A stretch of 64,000 nt of DNA, taken from Siphonodentalium dalli. Taxonomy: Eukaryota > Mollusca > Scaphopoda > Gadilida > Siphonodentaliidae. The notes beneath the pieces are model-generated. The model was not told the origin of the DNA, did not search any database, and saw only the letters and a list, made by a program, of their open reading frames with translations. Below, piece by piece: positions 42,101 through 48,394 of the stretch. The position numbers were made by a program, and so were the translations under genes. Each line of letters begins with the position of its first letter. The stretch's first letter is position 1. The stretch is taken from contig CP136065.1 of the NCBI GenBank assembly GCA_032622095.1, positions 21,066,134 through 21,130,133 of the forward strand. The letters run 5' to 3'.

Positions 42101-45100
42101 TTTGATACCTAGGGTTACTTTTGTCCGAGGAGTGTTTTGGATGGGTCGATCGTGACCCCAACCTGACCTTGTCCTTGACCTTCAAAATGGTCAATTCAAG
42201 GTCAAATCTGGTAAAACCGGACGGATTTCGAGGGGTACTTTTGTCGGGTCCTTTGTCCGGGGAGTGTTTTGTCCGGGTCAAATCGTGACCCCAACCTGAC
42301 CTTGACCTTCAAAATGGTCAATTCAAGGTCAAATCGCGCAATTCGCCGAAAAGCAGAGGGGGAAACAGCCCGGACGAAGTCGGGTCCACCAGCTAGTATG
42401 ATCTATTTTGGAACTTATGTCTGTGTGTATGTATGTATGTATGTATGTATGTGTGTTATAGACTCGAAAACTGCCTGACCGATCTGACTCAAATTTTGTA
42501 TTTAGGCCTACTTTGATCCCAGGAACAATATGGGTGGGTCCAATTTCATGTGCGACCATTTCCTTGACCTTGACCTCGCTCATATAGGCATTTTTCTGGA
42601 CCTATCGAACAATAGTTTTTTTCTGGCTCCTACTACTTTTCAAAGTTGTTCGCTCAGTATTGTTCAACGTTGTCACTTTGAATTAGTAGATCAATCTTTC
42701 ATTGTCAATAGTTTTCTCATTAGTATGTACAGACGGAGGCGATCACTAAGAAATCCCTAAATAGACCGGATAAAGTCGGGCACATCAGCTAGTATCCTAT
42801 ATAATTCTGATATTCAATCGAACATCCCGTGCCATGTGTTACTGAGATTGACTATGATTAGATACCTCATCGCGAACACCGATTACATATTGTTTGCTAT
42901 ATAATCCTTAGAGTATTGGCTGAAATCATCATAGTTGTATTTTCCTAAATGGTATGATCGATGTTGATGACGTTTTCAATGATAATAATATGCATTCTTT
43001 AATTGCATGGTTCAAATTTGATCTCTTCACAGAATGTTTTATATAGATTTCGGGATATAACATAAAAGATAAAATCACAGACACCTTTCCGGAAAAGATT
43101 CTATCATTTAATATGAATTTTATTAGAATTTCTCATCACATCCGTGGGACAATTTTAGGGGCTATTTTATGCGCGAAAACATACAGTGTGCAAAAAACCC
43201 TCCATCTCATTATCTCCCTCAATCACGGCAAATTTAATTTCAGATATCGATTTAAGCACGATCTTTCGATCGAAATAAACCACTTTATTGTGCCTTTATT
43301 ATATATAATATACCCAATCTTCAATTTTATCTGTATTTTATTCATAAAATAGCTATTTGTAGTCTTGAAATCGGGATTTATAAAAAAAATATGCTGTTGT
43401 TGCGACCCGATAGAGATGCATGTATATCAGTTTTAATGACATAATATGGACTTGTTCGGGTGCGTGAAACTGATAAGTTAGTAAGCAGGCGCTATACCAA
43501 CTGTGTGAATTTAGCAATCGACTAACATCGCGAAAATCTCAAAGAAATCGACCAAACCACTCCATAGATATCATCGTTTGAACTACGCCTAATTGTAAAT
43601 ATTTACATCTCGATTCGGGACACAACAAGCAGTGATAAACTAACGCAAATGATTTTGTCAGTGAGAGTCATTGTATTTAATTAATTTATAAGAATGACGG
43701 TGTGTCTACTCTAAATTTGGATTAGTATTTGTAATAATAACTACTTTGAGCAAGATTATTCTCCATTTCTATTTAACACCCAACCGGAGCGTTTCACATC
43801 ACTATATTTACATACTAAGTGTGATCATCACTAAATCCAGCATTCCGATTGGTCGGCGCCCACGTGGCTAGTGGCAATTATTTCTCGGTGAATGCGCAAC
43901 AGCTAATAACTGCAGCCTCATAACAACATCGACATGTCATTGGGTTTGGAAAGACGAACGCGTAATGTTTTGGGCGCATTTGGACTCGCGCAGGATTGAC
44001 TTAATAAATCATCGGGTTTCAATATAAAGAGAAATTGTTCCTGTTAACTTTTGCCAAGGGTGCTATGGGATATTTTGGGCTGGTTTTGTCACGATACACT
44101 TTTCGATTTAAATACATTTACAAAAGTGGCTTTTTCGCTAAATGTATATAAATATAAGGATTAACTGTCATGTGGACTGTTTTTTATGGAGATGTAACCG
44201 TGAGGTAAGTGGTCATAACTTCGGGTTTTACACAAGTTATGACCACTTGCCTCACGGTTACATCTCCATAAAAACAGTCCACATGACAGTTAATCCTTAT
44301 TTAAGTGTATATAGTGGCTCAATAGTAATTTTCTTTAATTTCATTACTATTTAGTTTCAGATTTGCTATGACTGACAGGTTCAACCCATGTTCCGCCTCC
44401 TGTGGTGACCATGGTTATCAGATTGAGGAATACACTTGTGAGCAGGAAACACCGGAGGGTGATATTTATAAAGTTGCTTTGGATATATGTAAACATCTGA
44501 CAGCTCCGAATGAAACGCGGCAGTGTAATCGTCATCCATGTTTCAGAGAATGGACAGCTGGTAACTGGTCCGAGGTATTTAAAGCCCACTTAATTTTCGA
44601 ACCCCCAGATCATTTTATATGAATATATGCCATATTATATACCAGAGGAATATAAAAATATAAATATATAAAAGAGGAAGCTCCAAAACATTGTATTATC
44701 AACTTATTAGGTGCAATAAACTGTGAACATGTCGTTTTTGTTGAGATACCGACGTGTATTATGTGCTCAAGTTTCATTAGTTTCAATGGGGAATAACTCT
44801 AAATCTTAAGAGTTATTCCCCTTCCATTGAAACTAAATGTTTAGTTTGAATTCTTTTGGATTCTGGGAGCCAATAATGGGGGGGGGGGGGGGTTCTATGA
44901 TTTCAGCAGTTTTCTATTTCTCTATCGACACCTTCTGAGACACAAACGTTCGATATGGTGATGAATTATAGTATTTTAATCATATTTTATGTCATAGATT
45001 ATTATTAAAACCGTATATCAAGGCACAATAAAAAAAAAAAAAATCGGCAACTGAAAAATTTAACAAATACAAAGAGGTTGAAAAATACTTTATATTACTA

Positions 45101-47745
45101 ATATTACTTCAAATAGAGTACTTTGATAAAAGACTTACTTAAATCAGAGAGGTTTATCAGCTGTTTTCAACTTTCAACACCGAACAAATGCTCTTTATTG
45201 TTTTCTTATCAAGAAAAGACTAACAAGTTCAGTGCGTAAATGATTCTGTGTTGAAAAGGATAAATATTGTCGAAGTGAATGATTTTCTGTAACTTAAATA
45301 TGGTGTATCTCTTCTAAGTCAGAATTACAACAAAATATTTTTATAATTCCCGATTTCAAGACTACAAATGGCTATTTTGTGAACAAAAATACAGATAGAA
45401 ATGAAGATTGGGTATATATTTGTCTGTAAAAGCATAATAAAGTAGTTTATTTAGATCATAATTCACATTGAAGTCTGTAGATGAAATGTCAGTTTGCCTT
45501 TAATGAGGGTGATAACAAGATAGAGTTATCCCTCTTGGAACACTCCAAACGTTTTCTCGTTCTAAAAAATAGCACCAAAAACTATCCTGCAAATATTGAT
45601 TTTATTTATAATTTTCTGGTGTAATATACAATACAATCAATTTGGGACATTTTACGGCTCACGTCCGTTTGGACCATAGCATGCGGGATGACTCTAAAAA
45701 ATAGCGAACAAATATTTCTGAATTTCCAGACAGGTGTCGTCGACGCTTATTTATTATTTCATACCCCAAAAACTATATAAAATGTATTTTGGAAGTGAAA
45801 ATCCATCTTAAAGGGGTACTGTACGCCATTTTCATTAAATTTCCGGTGAAAACAACGATCTAATATCGATAATATATAGAAACATAAGTAATTTGAGTCG
45901 AAGATGTATTCTGTAAGCGCTCAGGTTAATAGGCTATCTTAAAATTTAATAATTTAAAAGTTAATAATTTGATATAAATTGAATTTATGACTGGAGCCAT
46001 AAAATGGCGTCAATTAAATTACGAATTTGCGTAATCAAATAAAGTAAATGAGGGATACTGGCTTGTTAAACCGATCGCACACACGATCGCTTAAAATATT
46101 ATGATGATACGGGGAGAACACTCAAGCCACTCACTGACTAGCGACGATACAATAACTTAAATGATTATATGGGACTAGTATGCCTATAATATAACTTTTA
46201 TTTGATTCATTTGGTTGAAAACTGTACAAAAATTACTCGACAACGACAATTTGTATTTTTGCATTCCGGTAAATTTGTCATCCGTAACACCACTTCGTAC
46301 TCAACAGACTTTCAAATAATGAAAAAAGTGTTACCTTATTCTCAGACTCGGAGACTATAGAAACCAACAACAACATTTGGCGTACAGTACCCCTTTAAAT
46401 GGATGCATCTAGGCCTAATATTTTTCATAATTTGGTGGAATTTATATATTTGCTCCTATTTTATGACAGTTCATGCATGAATCAAGCTGTGTGTTATATG
46501 AAACATGAAAATAATGCTGTATAATTATATTTTATATTTCCAGTGCAGTAAAACTTGCGGTCCTGGAATTCAGATCCGCAGGGTTAGCTGTGGGGAAGTT
46601 GAAGAAGATCTCGAGGATGACATCTGTCCGGGAGCTCGTCCCAGCCTTCATAGAATATGCATCAATAAAAGATGTTTACGGAGTAAGTAATAACAAATAC
46701 AATGCACCGCGTATCCCTACAAGGGACAAGGGTGACATTTAGCTGAGGTTTATTAATTTTATGATGTGGCTTAATTCGAAAGATGTCTTAATCCGAACTG
46801 AGATGAATAAGCTATAAGTCATTAGAAGTTGAGTTGATGGGATGTGGATATGACGGGAGCAGTGGTGGTGCAGCATTAAAGATCCTGTGCCAGTGCATTA
46901 TCTTATATGTGTGAGTCTCCCACAAGGTCAAGGTAAATATTATTAGGCCAATGTATTCTCTTATATATGCGAGGCTCCCTATGAGAATACATTGGCACAT
47001 GATTTCACAGAATTTCAAGAAGCTCCAGTCATGAAAGGGTTAATACATGTAAATGTGAAAGCAGTTACCGTTGTAAAGTGCCATAATTCTCATTTACTGC
47101 TGTAAAGTGCCATAATTCTCATTTACTGCTGTAAAGTGCCATAATTCTCATTTACCGCTGTAAAGTGCCATAATTCTCGAAAAATTGACTGGACAAAACC
47201 AGTTGCATGTGGATATGCTTCATCATTCAATGTAACTGTTCAAGCGCTCAGAGACTCACATTATTAAGCGCTATATAAATACTATCCTTTAGTATTATCC
47301 CATTGTGGTTCATGAATGTGCAAATGATCATTCAAACTGATTTAAGATGACAGAGATACAGGGACATATATTTTTCAATCTAAGGGCCATACTTTCAGAA
47401 GGAATGCATTGACAAACCTGATGGATGTTCATATTGTTCCCCCATTCTGCCTCGTGATTATGACCTATAATATAATATAAAATTGCTAGACCGCTATTCA
47501 CCCTCTGGGGACCTCATTCTGCAAATGACAGGCACACTAAACTCAGGCTTGTTCTCAATCCAATATTAAAATATATTTCAGCATACAAAAAGTGTGTCCG
47601 TGACGAATCCAGAATATGTAAGAGGGCCAGCACTCGCAGGTGTAGGATGAGAAGCTACCAGAAATGGTGTTGCAAGTCATGTGGTAAATTGGCTCAAAGG
47701 TTCGGGAGAGCTCGAAGGAGACATGAACGTAGATGGAAAGGATGA
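17618..47745 (+). CDS. ADAMTS metalloproteinase gene, 3' part (14 exons), ADAMTS2/3/14-like
   Basis: Secreted zinc metalloproteinase of the ADAMTS family; members cleave extracellular matrix proteins, and the ADAMTS2/3/14 group removes procollagen N-propeptides. I assembled the exons by hand at 17618-17753, 21069-21182, 23323-23468, 27678-27741, 28366-28489, 31284-31417, 33793-33913, 35474-35563, 35987-36150, 38113-38245, 39070-39202, 44361-44574, 46544-46682 and 47582-47745. All junctions keep phase and no stop interrupts about 624 residues. Domain order is end of catalytic domain, disintegrin-like, TSR1, Cys-rich, spacer, TSR2, TSR3, TSR4, PLAC, stop. One TSR plus three after the spacer, then PLAC, is the ADAMTS2/3/14 layout; the Cys-rich motif DG-x2-CSY with IC-x2-GKC also fits. 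That group usually has a longer tail after PLAC; here it is short and basic. Propeptide and HExxH exons are outside the window. Exon 9 uses a GC donor. Family is near certain; subgroup is inference. Confidence 0.93.
17770..18265. mobile_element. MITE family A copy (TIR ...GCCCACTTAATTTTCGA)
   Basis: Shares long stretches with 29362-30834, 34790-35290 and 44579-45045: the ccttgatatacggttttaat segment, the aatagaaaacagctgaaatc segment, a pair of inverted 'gagttat...cccc' arms in the middle, and the end gggggttcgaaaattaagtg. This copy has lost its outermost TIR bases. It lies in ADAMTS intron 1. Confidence 0.7.
18420..18871. repeat. 24-bp minisatellite, about 19 copies
   Basis: Unit gcatggtcaacaaacgacct plus atat. 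The 24-bp period is a multiple of three, so several frames stay open on both strands with 8-residue repeats ([16 protein letters not shown] and others). It is intronic and has no gene signals. Confidence 0.95.
19684..19785. repeat. Short inverted repeat
   Basis: ttacacggcttgcttagggg at the left is mirrored by a run ending aaaaagccgtgtaa at the right, with inner arms around the gggggatac/gtatccccc pair. It looks like a small fold-back MITE. The rest of 18872-20746 shows nothing else I can name. Confidence 0.55.
20747..20856. repeat. 110-bp fold-back palindrome
   Basis: Left arm gttataaccacagtcccctg continues through aaaataccaatgtagactac; the right arm is its near-perfect reverse complement. 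Arms are about 52 bp with a loop of a few bases. It lies about 210 bp upstream of ADAMTS exon 2. Confidence 0.85.
21069..21182 (+). CDS. ADAMTS exon 2: disintegrin-like domain
   Basis: Short exon not obvious from open reading frames, found because the domain needed it. It encodes 38 residues: [17 protein letters not shown], then a CRTK stretch and [10 protein letters not shown]. This matches the ADAMTS 'C-x2-LWC ... C ... GT-x-C' signature. Both ends are phase 0, as the flanking exons require, and the donor is gtaagt. The acceptor may be at 21067-21068 (tag) or 21073-21074 (cag); both keep frame and differ by two residues. I chose the first because the extra Phe fits the family spacing. Confidence 0.88.
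21960..22520. repeat. Degenerate AT-rich tandem repeat, about 28-bp unit
   Basis: About 18 diverged units of the form 'accatattttaattaaccct catggg', interrupted by a poly-C run near 22231. In ADAMTS intron 2. Each unit carries a TTAATT-like core. Confidence 0.7.
23060..23235. mobile_element. Repeat family B fragment
   Basis: Related to 18270-18420, 34560-34740 and 59155-59345 through shared blocks such as cctcaataaata, tctgccgtctgct and gaataatgga. No clear ends were found. Unclassified interspersed repeat. Confidence 0.5.
23323..23468 (+). CDS. ADAMTS exon 3: end of disintegrin-like domain and TSR1
   Basis: Acceptor ttcgcag, donor gtgagt, ends in phase 2. It starts [12 protein letters not shown], the 'WC-x2-GxC' end of the disintegrin-like domain, then [20 protein letters not shown], the core of the first thrombospondin type 1 repeat. 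The W-x2-W-x2-W ladder for C-mannosylation and the CS-x2-CG motif are intact. Confidence 0.93.
23690..23840. repeat. 151-bp fold-back palindrome
   Basis: Left arm caagccttgaaatagggtgt runs to gatgctagcc, and the right arm is the reverse complement with about five mismatches; the loop is about 10 bases. One-armed relatives occur at about 35805-35880 and 47495-47550 with the shared piece cattctgcaaatgacag, so this is a dispersed family. Confidence 0.85.
25211..25739. mobile_element. TTAA-flanked MITE family C, copy 1
   Basis: Begins ttaaagatacgggcggcggt and ends aacgccgcccgtgcctttaa, an inverted pair flanked by TTAA. The interior matches 39462-39989 (ggcataaacagtatgatatt, gtaaacataaagagcg, ccatcgtacgtcttgacgac). 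No ORF of note. TTAA sites are typical of piggyBac and Kolobok derivatives. Confidence 0.85.
25940..26510 (+). pseudogene. Non-LTR retrotransposon reverse-transcriptase C-terminal remnant
   Basis: Read in pieces, this matches the end of invertebrate non-LTR (RTE/jockey-like) RT proteins: [20 protein letters not shown], then [17 protein letters not shown], then a zinc-binding [19 protein letters not shown], then a frame change to RKYLPETYH and [20 protein letters not shown]. The 'RT-x-NH-x-L-x-IE ... C-x2-C ... DE-x-HF-x3-C' order is the family signature. Stops at about 26132 and 26362 and a frameshift show it is dead. The catalytic RT core is not present. Confidence 0.72.
26530..27235. repeat. 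GAT/GAC simple-repeat tract in ADAMTS intron 3
   Basis: About 700 bp of degenerate (GAT/GAC)n reading as poly-Asp, poly-Met or poly-Ile depending on frame. It resembles the tract at 16776-17340 but lacks the 79-bp core. A long Asp-rich frame runs through it to 27449; I treat it as non-coding because it depends only on trinucleotide composition. Confidence 0.9.
27678..27741 (+). CDS. ADAMTS exon 4: second half of TSR1
   Basis: A 64-nt exon between tttctag and gtgagt. With the two carried-over bases it encodes 22 residues, [20 protein letters not shown] then AD. This is the usual 'NP-x-P-x2-GG-x2-C-x-G' second half of the first ADAMTS thrombospondin repeat. It ends in phase 0. Confidence 0.93.
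28366..28489 (+). CDS. ADAMTS exon 5: start of Cys-rich domain
   Basis: Acceptor tgcag; 41 codons plus one base. It begins [13 protein letters not shown], the conserved 'DFR-x2-QC' start of the Cys-rich domain, and continues to WMPYQL, the conserved 'W-x-PY'. A three-copy Thr-Arg run ([10 protein letters not shown]) lies between them and is absent from family members I know. The last part of this exon and its donor are copied nine times downstream in the 85-bp array. Confidence 0.92.
28405..29254 (+). repeat. 85-bp tandem array copying the end of exon 5 and its splice donor
   Basis: The unit runs from tgtaatgtact through cgggacctcacatt to agatacaaataatg and then gtgagt or gtaagt. The founding unit is the last part of exon 5. 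Donor junctions fall after 28489, 28574, 28659, 28744, 28829, 28914, 28999, 29084, 29169 and 29254: ten sites spaced exactly 85 bp. Shared variants repeat every four units (340 bp). Using any donor after the first adds a TGA after 11 codons. Confidence 0.95.
29362..30834. mobile_element. MITE family A copy split by a nested insertion
   Basis: Left end ttaaaggccacttaatttt and right end atgtgggcctttaa form TTAA-flanked TIRs. Family A sequence stops at about 29460 and resumes at about 30466. The DNA between holds an inverted pair (gaggtccggtgaccgacctt near 29510 and its complement near 30015), a poly-C run, and a hairpin at 30366-30464. At least two insertions are nested here. Confidence 0.7.
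30366..30464. repeat. GC-rich hairpin
   Basis: ataagcacggcgtccgattt at the left and its reverse complement at the right, enclosing a CG-rich loop (cacgcgcgccctccgg). It marks the right edge of the insertion inside the family A MITE. Confidence 0.75.
31284..31417 (+). CDS. ADAMTS exon 6: Cys-rich domain
   Basis: Acceptor ctttgtag, donor gtaatc, phase 1 to phase 0. It encodes ATLRCFLSC, then [20 protein letters not shown] followed by CE. The spacing 'C-x2-SC ... DG-x2-C ... IC-x2-GKC' is the Cys-rich domain of ADAMTS. The CSY motif with the following Ile-Cys is close to ADAMTS2/3/14. Confidence 0.93.
31590..31790. repeat. Poly-G/poly-T repeat, inverted copy of 33290-33440
   Basis: Contains gttgcaccagg, a long G run, gtcgcggaaaaaattt and tatatagggcg. 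The same string occurs in reverse complement at 33350-33440 (tatatatggaattttt, gcgcgacc, poly-C, tggttgcac). Both copies lie in ADAMTS intron 6. Otherwise 31800-33250 shows no feature I can name. Confidence 0.6.
33793..33913 (+). CDS. ADAMTS exon 7: end of Cys-rich domain, start of spacer
   Basis: Acceptor ttttttttcag, donor gtaagt. It encodes [20 protein letters not shown], then [14 protein letters not shown]. The 'GCD ... D-x-CG-x-C-x-GD-x-S-x-C' motif closes the Cys-rich domain and opens the spacer. It ends in phase 1. Confidence 0.95.
34790..35290. mobile_element. MITE family A, intact copy
   Basis: Left taaaggcccacttaattttc, right gaagtgggccttta: matching TIRs about 500 bp apart, with the internal arms aactctatatcttaaagata and tagagttattccccttcc. 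The clearest full-length family A copy in the window. Confidence 0.82.
35474..35563 (+). CDS. ADAMTS exon 8: spacer
   Basis: A 90-nt exon between attacag and gtgatt, phase 1 on both sides. It encodes [20 protein letters not shown] and continues [10 protein letters not shown]. The 'GY-x-x-I-x-x-IP-x-GAR-x-I' pattern is diagnostic for the ADAMTS spacer, which contributes to substrate and matrix binding. Confidence 0.93.
   Translation, partial: RTQVILRSLLYRKEREILKSKNEKEPQIS
35987..36150 (+). CDS. ADAMTS exon 9: spacer, with GC splice donor
   Basis: Acceptor cttgttag is chosen because phase 1 then gives ALQ, continuing the conserved 'LALQ' strand; the cag eight bases further on would break the frame. 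It encodes SSIFYLNGG, then [11 protein letters not shown] and [12 protein letters not shown], all spacer features. The donor reads ATG|GCAAGT, a strong GC-AG donor in phase 0 with exon 10. No nearby GT keeps frame. Confidence 0.9.
36139..36545 (+). repeat. 43-49-bp tandem array copying the end of exon 9 and its GC donor
   Basis: Units of the form 'gacctgatgctaatg gcaagtgtgttaatatta tcctcca'. The first unit is the coding end of exon 9 (gacctgaggctaatg) plus the donor gcaagt at 36151. The exact donor string recurs at 36198, 36241 and 36413; other units carry decayed forms such as aagctagtgt. There are about nine units. Reading through to the second donor meets TGA at 36187-36189. Confidence 0.9.
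36690..36800. repeat. Short CCCGACCC-type tandem repeat
   Basis: Four to five copies of 'gggacaacccgaccca' with variants. A related but distinct C-rich array is at 37295-37510. Confidence 0.7.
37295..37510. repeat. C-rich degenerate tandem repeat
   Basis: Repeats of 'ggacgacccaaaatacccc' separated by poly-C runs of variable length. The Pro-rich and Gly-rich open frames on the two strands here are products of this repeat. In ADAMTS intron 9. Confidence 0.8.
37770..38079. mobile_element. Palindrome-bearing MITE, CCCTTCCATGAC terminus
   Basis: Left end cccttccatgactgg with gagcttcctgaaattttgc; right end gcagctcctgtcattaaagg followed by gttaa. Inside are a threefold 43-bp repeat (cctcgcatatataacaagaa) and a degenerate copy of the modular palindrome. 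The left TTAA appears mutated. Confidence 0.7.
38113..38245 (+). CDS. ADAMTS exon 10: end of spacer and start of TSR2
   Basis: Acceptor tttctttgcag, donor gtatgt. It encodes [18 protein letters not shown], the last spacer strands, then [17 protein letters not shown], the start of the second thrombospondin repeat with two Trp before CS-x2-CG. It ends in phase 1. Confidence 0.93.
38390..38485. repeat. 96-bp inverted repeat
   Basis: ttcccgttattgaaataggt at the left matches, in reverse complement, acctatttcgataagggaaa at the right, with about 32-bp arms. It is followed to about 38650 by a fragment related to MITE family C (aaataaagagcgttcg, cttgtgtgcg). Confidence 0.75.
39070..39202 (+). CDS. 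ADAMTS exon 11: TSR2
   Basis: Acceptor tatctag, donor gtaagt. It encodes [20 protein letters not shown], then [20 protein letters not shown] and CTKD. The Cys pattern completes TSR2. Ends in phase 2 (AT). Confidence 0.92.
39209..39364. repeat. AT-rich tandem repeat directly after the exon 11 donor
   Basis: Five to six copies of about 28 bp, 'atataacgtatctaatatatagaat'. It begins six bases after gtaagt at 39203-39208. The donor itself is not copied. Confidence 0.85.
39462..39989. mobile_element. TTAA-flanked MITE family C, copy 2
   Basis: Begins ttaaagatactggcggcgtt and ends aacgccgcccgtgcctttaa, flanked by TTAA. Nearly the same length (528 bp) as the copy at 25211-25739 (529 bp) and collinear with it. 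Both lie in introns of the same gene, same orientation. Confidence 0.87.
40232..40352. repeat. About 29-bp tandem repeat, 5 copies
   Basis: 'gtaatgactctaattggtat' plus 'atatat', with small length changes between copies. Intronic. Confidence 0.8.
40837..41646 (+). mobile_element. Helitron-like non-autonomous element, unit 1
   Basis: Starts A|TCTAATACATATTTTGGG and ends with the near-palindrome cccggacgaagtcggg, nine bases, then CTAG|T at 41643-41646. TC at the 5' end, CTRR at the 3' end, a hairpin just inside it, and an A^T insertion site with no TSD are Helitron hallmarks. From about 41370 it holds about 130-bp internal tandem repeats (acggatttcgacgaaattt, then gacctgaccttgac). No Rep/helicase coding is present. 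Confidence 0.72.
41647..42396 (+). mobile_element. Helitron-like element, unit 2, head-to-tail with unit 1
   Basis: Begins TCTAACATATATTTTGGG immediately after the CTAG of unit 1 and ends with the same hairpin and CTAG at 42393-42396. Contains about five 130-bp repeats with cggatttcgacgaaatttga and tcaattcaaggtcaaatcg. Confidence 0.7.
42397..42792 (+). mobile_element. Helitron-like element, unit 3, short and diverged
   Basis: Starts tatgatctattttggaactt, carries a (gtat)n run, and ends gaccggataaagtcgggcac then atcagCTAG|T. It lacks the 130-bp repeats. From 42793 to 44153 I see no further feature. Confidence 0.6.
44154..44300. repeat. 147-bp near-perfect fold-back, 60 bp upstream of exon 12
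   Basis: Left arm ataaggattaactgtcatgt through gtggtcataactt; the right arm is its reverse complement with about two differences; arms of about 65 bp and a loop cgggttttacac. The left arm contains gaggtaagt, a donor-like string that is changed to a non-donor in the right arm. Confidence 0.88.
44361..44574 (+). CDS. ADAMTS exon 12: TSR3 and start of TSR4
   Basis: Follows tagtttcag; the upstream tag would add two codons in frame. It encodes [20 protein letters not shown], further residues to NRHPC, then [11 protein letters not shown], which opens TSR4. TSR3 lacks the usual W-x2-W before CS-x2-CG: the Trp positions read Met and Phe. It ends in phase 0 before gtattt; the donor +5 base is already the TTAA edge of a MITE. 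Confidence 0.92.
44579..45045. mobile_element. MITE family A copy at +5 of the exon 12 donor
   Basis: Starts ttaaagcccacttaattttc, directly after gtat of the donor, and follows the family through the inverted arms (gaataactctaaatcttaag) to ccgtatatcaaggcac. The right TIR is not visible, so the copy is probably truncated near a poly-A run. Confidence 0.78.
45808..46398. mobile_element. TTAA-flanked MITE family D
   Basis: Left ttaaaggggtactgtacgcc, right ggcgtacagtacccctttaa: perfect 21-bp TIRs including the TTAA site, 591 bp overall. No coding capacity. In ADAMTS intron 12. Confidence 0.9.
46544..46682 (+). CDS. ADAMTS exon 13: TSR4
   Basis: Acceptor tttccag, donor gtaagt. It starts [16 protein letters not shown] and ends ICINKRCLR. 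With the end of exon 12 this makes a complete fourth thrombospondin repeat with intact Trp and Cys positions. It ends in phase 1. Confidence 0.93.
46845..47043. mobile_element. Palindrome-bearing MITE, CATGACnGGAGC terminus
   Basis: Left part gatatgacgggagcagtggt, right end gaagctccagtcatgaaagg then gttaa. Contains partial modular palindromes (ttctcttatatatgcgagg and a short mate). Right TTAA intact, left edge diverged. Confidence 0.65.
47072..47180. repeat. 29-bp tandem repeat, 4 copies
   Basis: tgtaaagtgccataattctc plus atttactgc, starting at 47072, 47101, 47130 and 47159. In ADAMTS intron 13. Confidence 0.92.
47582..47745 (+). CDS. ADAMTS exon 14: PLAC domain, basic tail and stop
   Basis: Acceptor atatttcag. 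It encodes [13 protein letters not shown], then [15 protein letters not shown]. The six cysteines in 'C ... C ... C ... Y-x3-CC-x2-C' order form the PLAC (protease and lacunin) domain that ends several ADAMTS proteins. The tail after the last Cys is about 24 residues, with a basic run [10 protein letters not shown]. The TGA stop is at 47743-47745. I saw no AATAAA in the first 400 bases after the stop. Confidence 0.93.
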
Positions 47746-48146
47746 GCATCCCAAACTCCTACAACAATGGAGCATTTAAAGAGGAGAAGCTTGCATCGAT
47801 GGCTTTGTGACGTAGTATTCATCTGAGACTTACAGACATTCATAGCTTCGTTGGCACTTAATTGGTCATTACGTTATTACATTTTGGGGATCCAAGTTGC
47901 AAAAATTCCAGTCAACAGGTCAGGCACATCCTGAATTCAACTATTATAGTTGAATTTAACAGTGCTAAATCTACAAATTCAATGTTTTTGTGGAATCTAT
48001 GGTATCGCGCATTCCAGTGCACAGCCAAATTGCACTCATAGCAACATTAGAGCAAATTTTCAGTCTCCTGATAAAATTTGTTTTGCAACCTTTTGCACTG
48101 GATTATTTTAGTTAATGATGACACAGGATTTCCTTTCTATATAACA

Positions 48147-48394
48147 TTAACCCTTTCAGTGCCAGGTCGATTTTTGTATCAACCCATATACCCTGTGCCA
48201 ATGCATTCTCTTATATATGCGAGTCGACCATAGGTCGCCTCGCATATATAAGAGAATGCATTGGCCTAACAATTTTTTTTTTTTTTTTTTATTTTTTTAC
48301 AATTTTAATTATAAATTTATTCTTATATTCTTTAACAGACTTATTTTGTAGGTTTAGGGCCGATGAGATCGGCCCCTGGCACTCAAAGGGTTAA
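48147..48394. mobile_element. piggyBac-like MITE (TTAA-CCCTTTCAGTGCCAGG)
   Basis: Bounded by TTAA; TIRs ccctttcagtgccaggtcga and its near complement cggcccctggcactcaaagg. Contains one complete modular palindrome at about 48189-48266. CCC-starting TIRs at TTAA are typical of piggyBac-type MITEs. Confidence 0.82.
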
